A stretch of 9,818 nucleotides of DNA from Candidatus Taylorbacteria bacterium RIFCSPHIGHO2_02_FULL_46_13 (GTDB taxonomy: Bacteria > Patescibacteriota > Minisyncoccia > Phycocordibacterales > DSPV01). A program made the position numbers and the translations under genes. Every line of letters begins with the position of its first letter. Within the stretch, counting starts at the first letter, position 1. Below are positions 6,074-9,818 of this stretch, in pieces. Below the pieces are notes generated by a model, which saw nothing but the letters and a program-made list of their open reading frames with translations, was not told the origin of the DNA and did no database searches. The stretch covers positions 1 to 9,818 of the forward strand of contig MHRQ01000018.1 in assembly GCA_001821015.1 (NCBI GenBank), written 5' to 3'.

Positions 6074-6310
6074 TCAAAACACGGCCTGTAACGCCTCTTG
6101 CTGACGGCGCTCGCGCTCGGCCTCTGCGAAACGTACCTGCTCGATACGCTCGCGCTCGGCCTCTGCAGCACATTCGCGCTCGATGCGGTCGCGCTCAGCG
6201 TTGAACTCTCGCATGTTTGCAAGCAGTTTCGCTCGAACCAAGCGAATAAAAACCCATAATAGCAGGCCGAGTACTACGCCGAGCCACATGCTCGGCAGAT
6301 GGATTTCCAT
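6074..6310 (-). CDS. Small membrane-anchored Glu/Arg-rich coiled-coil protein, function unknown
   Basis: A 78-residue protein that I cannot place in a family. Residues 8-25 (MWLGVVLGLLLWVFIRLV) form one membrane segment. The rest (about 26-78) is a continuous highly charged helix with repeated AEAERER-type heptads (AAEAERERIEQ at 48-58, FAEAERERRQQ at 61-71). It resembles the helical tail of the SPFH protein at the left of the window, where the same AEAERERR run is encoded by nearly identical DNA. That it is a real gene is supported by a perfect AGGAGG ribosome binding site (6315-6320) four bases from the ATG, a hydrophobic-then-charged pattern expected of a real protein, and a dedicated terminator. 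It is divergent from the receiver gene at 6529. A membrane tether or a scaffold partner is possible, but nothing in the sequence fixes a role. Confidence 0.7.
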   Translation of the reverse strand: MEIHLPSMWLGVVLGLLLWVFIRLVRAKLLANMREFNAERDRIERECAAEAERERIEQVRFAEAERERRQQEALQAVF

Positions 6311-6352
6311 ACATCCTCCTGTGGGGATGTTTCCTGCGATTCCCGTCGCAGG
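6311..6352 (-). promoter_or_regulatory. Leader with two adjacent stem-loops over the ribosome binding site
   Basis: On the minus strand two hairpins precede the start codon at 6310. The distal one is CCTGCGA (6346-6352) with TCGCAGG (6333-6339), a 7-bp stem and 6-base loop. The proximal one is ACATCC (6325-6330) with GGATGT (6311-6316), a 6-bp stem whose loop and 3' arm contain the AGGAGG Shine-Dalgarno (6315-6320). Folding would partly hide the ribosome binding site, so translation could be controlled. Confidence 0.45.
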
Positions 6353-6433
6353 GCGGGTGCCTTCAAAACGGCCTATAATGAATGGGAACAGCTAATTCAG
6401 ATAACGTCAATCAATAGGGGTGCGCGGGCGAGT

Positions 6434-6462
6434 TTGACTGCAGGTGTGGTTTGTGTTATTCA
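6434..6462 (+). promoter_or_regulatory. Possible promoter of the receiver gene
   Basis: TTGACT (6434-6439) is followed after 17 bp by TATTCA (6457-6462). The -35 box is good and identical to that of the metal locus, but the -10 box is poor (three of six matches). It would give a leader of about 60 bases before the ATG at 6529. Confidence 0.35.
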
Positions 6463-6528
6463 TGTTCAAGCGGACGAGGTACTGATTTCGTTCCAAATAT
6501 AGCGGTCCAACCAACGCGAGGGAATACC

Positions 6529-6912
6529 ATGAAAATACTTCTGGTTGACGACAGCAAGGTTATACGTCTTTTGGTCGGGACGTATTTGAAGGAAAACGGC
6601 CATTCTGTCACAGAAGCGGAGGATGGTCAGGCAGCGCTCGCGATTCTCAAGAAAACGCCAAAGGAATTTGAACTGGTAATCACCGACTTGAATATGCCTT
6701 TCAAGACAGGCCTTGAGTTGCTTGATGACATGGGAGAGGACGAGACACTGAAGAAAGTCCCGGCGGTGTTGTATTCCACGGATTCTAATTCGTGGCTGGT
6801 AAGCCAAATTACCAGCAAGGGAATATTCTACGCCGATAAAGGAAAGGGCATAGCCGATATCGAAAAGGCTCTTTCGAGTATCGCGGCGGGCTTGAAACCG
6901 CCAACGACATAA
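6529..6912 (+). CDS. Stand-alone response regulator receiver (CheY-like)
   Basis: A 127-residue single-domain receiver with no output domain. It is phosphorylated by a histidine kinase and acts through protein contacts. The acidic pocket is D7-D8 (LLVDDSK), the phosphoacceptor is D53 in VITDLNMP (50-57), the switch Ser/Thr is S83 or T84 (AVLYST at 79-84) and the conserved lysine is K104 (YADKG at 101-105). The start at 6529 is chosen because the receiver core begins there and a GAGGGA ribosome binding site (6518-6523) is well spaced. The frame stays open upstream to 6451, but that sequence is unlike the family. No kinase gene is in the window, so it is an orphan here. It is divergent from the small coiled-coil protein gene, with 218 bp between the start codons, and ends at its own terminator. 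Partner and pathway unknown. Confidence 0.9.
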   Translation: MKILLVDDSKVIRLLVGTYLKENGHSVTEAEDGQAALAILKKTPKEFELVITDLNMPFKTGLELLDDMGEDETLKKVPAVLYSTDSNSWLVSQITSKGIFYADKGKGIADIEKALSSIAAGLKPPTT

Positions 6913-6940
6913 TAAAGTCGTCTGAACGAAAGGGGGGAGG

Positions 6941-6985
6941 AAAGGCCGTACGGCGCCTGCTCTTCGTCGGACGGCTTTTTCTTTT
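6941..6985 (+). terminator. Rho-independent terminator of the receiver gene
   Basis: AAAGGCCGT (6941-6949, one G bulged) pairs with ACGGCTTT (6971-6978), followed by a T-rich tract TTTTTCTTTT (6976-6985). It starts 28 bases after the stop codon. An alternative local hairpin GCCGT/ACGGC (6945-6954) also exists. It shares a 15-base sequence (CGGACGGCTTTTTCT, 6968-6982) with the terminator at 6010-6053. Confidence 0.75.
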
Positions 6986-6993
6986 GCTGTTAT

Positions 6994-7023
6994 AAAAGGA
7001 GGCGCCGGAAGGGCGCCTCCTTT
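6994..7023. terminator. Strong terminator of the DUF5679 gene (bidirectional)
   Basis: A perfect 12-bp stem, AAAGGAGGCGCC (6995-7006) with GGCGCCTCCTTT (7012-7023), and a 5-base loop. On the minus strand the second arm ends in TTTTATAA, making an intrinsic terminator 16 bp after the stop of the gene at 7040-7192. On the plus strand the A-rich/T-rich ends also allow it to back up the receiver gene terminator. Confidence 0.8.
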
Positions 7024-7039
7024 AAATACAATAATCAGA

Positions 7040-7192
7040 TTACTTCTTATTGCCCAAAATCTTAAACATGCCGGTTCCGCACGATGTGCACGAACCCTTC
7101 AGCGCCCTGCGACCGTTCTTCATCTCTACCTCCGCCGCATCCTTTATATCCTTCTTTGCCTTGCACTTAACGCAATATCCTTGTTCTGCCAT
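7040..7192 (-). CDS. DUF5679-like Cys4 zinc-ribbon mini-protein
   Basis: A 50-residue protein beginning MAEQGYCVKCKAKKDI. It has two pairs of zinc-binding cysteines, C7-x2-C10 and C35-x2-C38 (SCTSCGTGMFKI at 34-45), separated by the segment DAAEVEMKNGRRALKG (18-33). This is the pattern of DUF5679, a zinc ribbon seen often in Patescibacteria and related to the zinc ribbons of topoisomerase I and similar proteins. Its function is unknown; nucleic acid binding is a reasonable guess from the fold and the basic C-terminus (GNKK). It has no Shine-Dalgarno sequence and an AT-rich upstream stretch. A TACAAT about 45 bases upstream could be a -10 box. A strong terminator follows at once, so it is transcribed alone. 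Confidence 0.85.
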   Translation of the reverse strand: MAEQGYCVKCKAKKDIKDAAEVEMKNGRRALKGSCTSCGTGMFKILGNKK

Positions 7193-7257
7193 ATATTTAA
7201 GTATCAATGACTATTAATAAGACTCCCCGCATTGTATACCTCGTTTATGCAACACGC

Positions 7258-7287
7258 CACAGGGTGATAGGTCACATGGTGATAGGC
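7258..7287. repeat. 15-bp tandem repeat, two copies
   Basis: CACAGGGTGATAGGT (7258-7272) is followed directly by CACATGGTGATAGGC (7273-7287); 13 of 15 positions agree. No gene covers it. Such short GTGATAGG-type tandem units may be the remains of a longer variable repeat. Confidence 0.6.
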
Positions 7288-7417
7288 CATAAATTTGCAA
7301 GATCCAATTTGCAATTTGACGAACGAAATTTCAAGTCTCAATTTCCAAAAACGATGTTCCGTTTGAACTTTGATGTTTGAGATTTCTTTGCAAATTGATT
7401 TTTAAAGCTTGCAAATT
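7288..7417. other. AT-rich low-complexity intergenic stretch
   Basis: Part of the roughly 400-bp gap between the zinc-ribbon gene and glnA. It has no plausible reading frame and is built from repeated variants of TTGCAA, CAATTTGCAA, AAATTTC and TTTGAGATTT in both orientations. Examples are CCAATTTGCAATTTG near 7304 and TTTGCAAATTG near 7389. Nothing in it resembles an RNA gene. Confidence 0.5.
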
Positions 7418-7518
7418 CTGAAAATACCCGAGGTGAGCCTTGGAGTGACGGACAAGGAGCCACCTCCGGCATAGCCTGAGGAGACACCTTGTCCTGGCCT
7501 CACCTCGGGTATTTTCAG
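7418..7518. repeat. 101-nt hairpin with 20-bp perfect terminal arms
   Basis: The outer arms CTGAAAATACCCGAGGTGAG (7418-7437) and its exact complement (7499-7518) pair over 20 bp. Inside them, GGACAAGG (7450-7457) pairs with CCTTGTCC (7487-7494). Innermost, CCTC-C-GGC (7463-7470) pairs with GCC-T-GAGG (7474-7481) around a 3-base loop. The whole could fold into one long, interrupted stem. It ends 76 bp before the glnA start and 23 bp before its -35 box. It has no T tract and no coding potential. It could be a structured non-coding RNA, a MITE-like mobile repeat or a transcription barrier; I recognise no known RNA family. Confidence 0.8.
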
Positions 7519-7519
7519 G

Positions 7520-7528
7520 TTATCCACA
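7520..7528 (+). promoter_or_regulatory. DnaA box (TTATCCACA)
   Basis: TTATCCACA is a full match to the bacterial DnaA-box consensus TTATNCACA. It sits two bases after the large hairpin and 14 bases before the glnA -35 box, next to a very AT-rich run (7559-7597). A one-off near match, TTATCCACC on the minus strand, lies at 1442-1450. A single box is not enough for an origin and may be chance or a regulatory site. Confidence 0.4.
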
Positions 7529-7541
7529 GGCATCCCCTATG

Positions 7542-7570
7542 TTTACATTTGCGTATGCTTTAATTATATT
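7542..7570 (+). promoter_or_regulatory. glnA-amt promoter (TTTACA - 17 bp - TATATT)
   Basis: The -35 box TTTACA (7542-7547) and the -10 box TATATT (7565-7570) are 17 bp apart, a good housekeeping-type promoter. The expected start near 7577 gives a leader of about 18 AT-rich bases before the ATG at 7595, with no Shine-Dalgarno sequence. Confidence 0.65.
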
Positions 7571-7594
7571 AATTATAAGCTAAATTAATATAAT

Positions 7595-9043
7595 ATGGAG
7601 CCAATTAATACTAAAATAAGAGAACTGAAGAATTTCTTGGAGATTCCATACTCTAAGCTTGAGGAGCTTAATCTCAAGGCAAAAGCCCGCGGAGAGTCGT
7701 TTTCTCCGGCTGTACTTGAGAAAGAATACACGGCGTATCTTCGGAAAGAGAAACGGATAAAAGCTGTCACGCTTTGCTTTACCGATATTGAAGGAAGGCT
7801 CCATATGCTGGACTATGACAAAGAATTTCTTTTGGATGCCTTGTCCAACCTCACCTTTGACGGCTCTTCAATCCGAGGATTTACTCCCCAGCACGAATCT
7901 GATTTGCGCTTGGAAATTGACTGGGCAAGCATTCGGCATCTTCCCTCGGATATTTTCGGCCCCGGCAAAGTCATTTTCTTTGCATCAGTTCTTAACCGCG
8001 ACAGGACTCCGTACAACTCGGATTTCAGAAGCCAGCTCAAGCTGTATGCCAGCCAGCTGAAAAGGAAGGAGGGTCTCGTGGCATACGCCTCGTCAGAAAT
8101 AGAAGGATTCATCGTAGACGGAATAAACAGCGAACAGGAATACCAGGAGAATCGCGAATTCAAACTCATATCTTCGGGCGGTTATTACCATTCGCTTCCC
8201 ATGGACAAGCTTCGCATCTTTATAGACAATGCCGCAGAAGCACAAAGGGCAATGGGGTTTAGGAACGAGAAAGACCACCCAGAGGTCGCGCCTTCGCAGT
8301 TTGAGATGAATTTCTCGTATGCGGAAGTCGTGCGCGCGGCCGACAACGTCCAGCTCTACAAACTCGTGTGCAGGCAAGTGGCTCGCAAGTTCGGCATGAC
8401 GGCAACATTCCTCCCGAAGCCGATTACTGGCATCAACGGCTCCGGAATGCACACGAATTTTTCGCTTGCAAAAAAAGGAAAGAACATCTTTTACGACCCA
8501 AAAGGCGAGGATGGCCTTTCCAAGATTGCGTGGGACTTCATTTGGAAGCTCCTTAATCACGCGCCGGAGACATGCCTTGTCTTCAACTCTTCCGTCAATA
8601 GCTATCGCCGTCTTGACCCGCATTTTGAGGCGCCGAATCAGATCAAAGTTTCTGCGATAGACAGGGGTTCCATGATACGAATTCCGATAGGGAACGAAAG
8701 AACGGCACGCATAGAGCTTAGGTCGGTGGCGCCGGACGCGAATCCGTACCTCGTTTTGTACACGATGCTGAAGACCGGCATGGAAGGGCAGAGATTGCAA
8801 AAGGATAAAAACAAGAGGGACAGAGTTCGCGTTTTGCCGGACAATATCAATGATGCGATTACTAATTTCAAGTCAAGCAAATTCATCAGCCACATATTGG
8901 GCGAGGACAGCAAAGAGAAATTCGCAGCGTTCAAACAAGCCGCGGCGGACAGGTCGCCCAAGGCCTTGGGCGGGAGGGTCAAAGGGTCGGAGATTATTTA
9001 TCATCACGAAATAACAAATCAACTTTTATGGAACAACTTCTAG
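7595..9043 (+). CDS. glnA: Glutamine synthetase, type I
   Basis: A 482-residue glutamine synthetase I, which makes glutamine from glutamate, ammonia and ATP. Key motifs are present in order: FDGSSIRGF (88-96), the metal ligand segment SEIEGF (167-172), GGYYHSLPMD (195-204), EVAPSQFE (230-237), NGSGMHTNFSL (281-291, H286), NSYRRLDPHFEAP (335-347, with the flap glutamate E345), DRGSMIRIP (356-364) and ARIELRSVAPDANPYL (371-386). All catalytic residues I can align are kept. Several places differ from the usual form (R94 where Glu is common after GSSI, PSQ instead of GQ). The segment that carries the adenylylated tyrosine of proteobacterial enzymes (NLYDLP-type) is missing, replaced by a Lys/Arg-rich stretch (399-412). 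Start at 7595 fits the promoter. The end overlaps the ammonium transporter gene by 16 bases. Confidence 0.95.
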   Translation: MEPINTKIRELKNFLEIPYSKLEELNLKAKARGESFSPAVLEKEYTAYLRKEKRIKAVTLCFTDIEGRLHMLDYDKEFLLDALSNLTFDGSSIRGFTPQHESDLRLEIDWASIRHLPSDIFGPGKVIFFASVLNRDRTPYNSDFRSQLKLYASQLKRKEGLVAYASSEIEGFIVDGINSEQEYQENREFKLISSGGYYHSLPMDKLRIFIDNAAEAQRAMGFRNEKDHPEVAPSQFEMNFSYAEVVRAADNVQLYKLVCRQVARKFGMTATFLPKPITGINGSGMHTNFSLAKKGKNIFYDPKGEDGLSKIAWDFIWKLLNHAPETCLVFNSSVNSYRRLDPHFEAPNQIKVSAIDRGSMIRIPIGNERTARIELRSVAPDANPYLVLYTMLKTGMEGQRLQKDKNKRDRVRVLPDNINDAITNFKSSKFISHILGEDSKEKFAAFKQAAADRSPKALGGRVKGSEIIYHHEITNQLLWNNF

Positions 9044-9818
9044 CACCAGCGCATAACGGCAGATTGGTAAGAGCGTCTTTCTGGCTTCTTGTTTTGGGCG
9101 CGATAGTTGGTTATGCAACTATATTTTTCGCCGGAGCCTCGGCGGGCGTGTTTGATGCCAACTCAATAAATACAGGCGACACGGCGTGGATGCTTGCCGC
9201 GGCGGCCTTGGTTATGCTCATGACGCCAGCGGTCGGATTCTTCTACGGCGGAATGGTTTCTTCAAAAAACGTCGTCTCTGTTCTCAAGCAATCAGTAGTG
9301 ATTTTATCGCTTATATCCATTCAATGGGTTGTGATCGGATACAGCCTAGCGTTCGCTCCGGACGCGGGAGGAGGAATAATCGGCAATCTGGATTTCTTCG
9401 GCTTGCGCGGAGTGGGATTTGCGCCGGACCCGAATTACGCCGCGACAATTCCCGCGCTTGTTTTTATGATTTATCAAGCAATGTTTGCCGCCATCACACC
9501 GGCCCTCGTTATCGGGGCGTTTGTGGAGAGGATTAAATTCAAGACACTGGTTGTATTTACGCTTCTATGGGCGACTCTCGTTTATGACCCAATCGCACAC
9601 TGGGTATGGTCGCCGGATGGATGGCTTCGTGCTCTAGGAGCGTTAGATTTTGCCGGAGGGACGGTCGTTCACATGAGCGCAGGATTCTCGGCGCTTGCCG
9701 CGGCGCTTTTGGTCGGCAGAAGATTGAAGCAGTCCAGTCTCGGCGAGAACGCCAACAACATCCCGTTCGTTATCCTTGGCGCGGTACTTCTGTGGTTCGG
9801 GTGGTTCGGTTTTAACGC
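9028..9818 (+). CDS. amt: Ammonium transporter Amt, 5' part (runs off the window)
   Basis: The first 263 residues of an Amt/MEP/Rh channel for ammonium uptake. After a hydrophobic N-terminal segment (17-36) come the family marks: GDTAWMLAAAALVMLMTPAVG (50-70) with FFYGGMV (71-77), YQAMFAAITPALVIGAFVERI (149-169), DPIAHWVW (187-194), and ALDFAGGTVVHMSAG (205-219), with D207 and the first pore histidine H215. The second pore histidine would lie beyond the window. The start at 9028 lies inside the end of glnA (overlap 16 bases, shifted frame), so translation is probably coupled and the two form an operon. It has no own ribosome binding site. No PII/GlnK gene is within view; one could follow downstream. 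Confidence 0.93.
   Translation, partial: MEQLLAPAHNGRLVRASFWLLVLGAIVGYATIFFAGASAGVFDANSINTGDTAWMLAAAALVMLMTPAVGFFYGGMVSSKNVVSVLKQSVVILSLISIQWVVIGYSLAFAPDAGGGIIGNLDFFGLRGVGFAPDPNYAATIPALVFMIYQAMFAAITPALVIGAFVERIKFKTLVVFTLLWATLVYDPIAHWVWSPDGWLRALGALDFAGGTVVHMSAGFSALAAALLVGRRLKQSSLGENANNIPFVILGAVLLWFGWFGFN

Noticed and set aside
5964..6173. Minus-strand open frame of 69 codons
   Set aside because: It overlaps the small coiled-coil gene in another frame, crosses that gene's terminator, and gives an Arg/Ala/Gly-rich product typical of an out-of-frame reading.
7258..7287. CRISPR array
   Set aside because: Only two 15-bp units with no spacers between them and no cas gene nearby; a simple tandem duplication explains it.
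7418..7518. SRP (4.5S) RNA, tmRNA or 6S RNA
   Set aside because: A long hairpin upstream of a gene invites this idea, but the conserved SRP loop (GGTCAGG...GGAAGCAGC) is absent on both strands and nothing matches tmRNA or 6S features.
7418..7518. Insertion sequence with 20-bp inverted ends
   Set aside because: Only about 60 bases lie between the arms, with no reading frame and no target-site duplication visible in the flanks. A non-autonomous MITE remains possible but not a complete IS.
8093..8800. Open frame of 235 codons on the minus strand
   Set aside because: Antisense to the glutamine synthetase catalytic core. The product has no recognisable motif and is a shadow of a strongly conserved gene.

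Overview
The window reads as a chromosomal fragment of a bacterium with a small, compact genome. A Patescibacteria/CPR member, possibly of the Parcubacteria type, is my best guess but is not proven. The hints are a 50-residue Cys4 zinc-ribbon protein of the DUF5679 type (7040-7192), a DUF378 mini-membrane protein, genes mostly without a Shine-Dalgarno sequence behind AT-rich, very short leaders, and small intergenic gaps. There is no rRNA, tRNA, transposase or CRISPR array. Both window ends are incomplete: the left end lies in a REP-like repeat and the right end cuts an ammonium transporter gene.

Layout: (1) 1-1800. A dispersed-repeat-like palindrome, a stomatin-type SPFH membrane protein (minus) divergent from a TagD-like cytidylyltransferase (plus), then a DUF378 protein (plus) ending at a strong bidirectional terminator. 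(2) 1838-5989, all minus strand. A metal-homeostasis locus in the order DtxR/MntR-like repressor, two-domain multicopper oxidase, ZIP permease with an extracytoplasmic N-terminal domain, Nramp/MntH transporter. A near-consensus promoter overlaps a perfect 10+10 bp inverted repeat just before the repressor gene, which suggests autoregulation of the whole locus. (3) 6010-6985. A divergent pair, a small membrane-anchored Glu/Arg-rich coiled-coil protein (minus) and a stand-alone CheY-like receiver (plus), bounded by two related terminators in inverted orientation. (4) 6994-7594. The DUF5679 zinc ribbon (minus), then about 400 bp without a gene holding a 15-bp tandem repeat, AT-rich low-complexity sequence, a 101-nt hairpin with 20-bp perfect arms, a consensus DnaA box and a good promoter. 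(5) 7595-9818. glnA (glutamine synthetase I) overlapping amt (ammonium channel), an ammonium uptake and assimilation operon.

How the parts work together: the metal locus would sense intracellular Mn/Fe-type metal through the repressor and control import (ZIP, Nramp) together with an extracytoplasmic copper oxidase that may oxidise a metal ion or detoxify copper. The glnA-amt pair would bring in and fix ammonium. The most notable points are the four-gene metal locus with its operator and the oxygen-using copper oxidase in a genome that looks reduced. The large hairpin before glnA is also notable. All functional statements come from reading motifs by eye; no database search was run.
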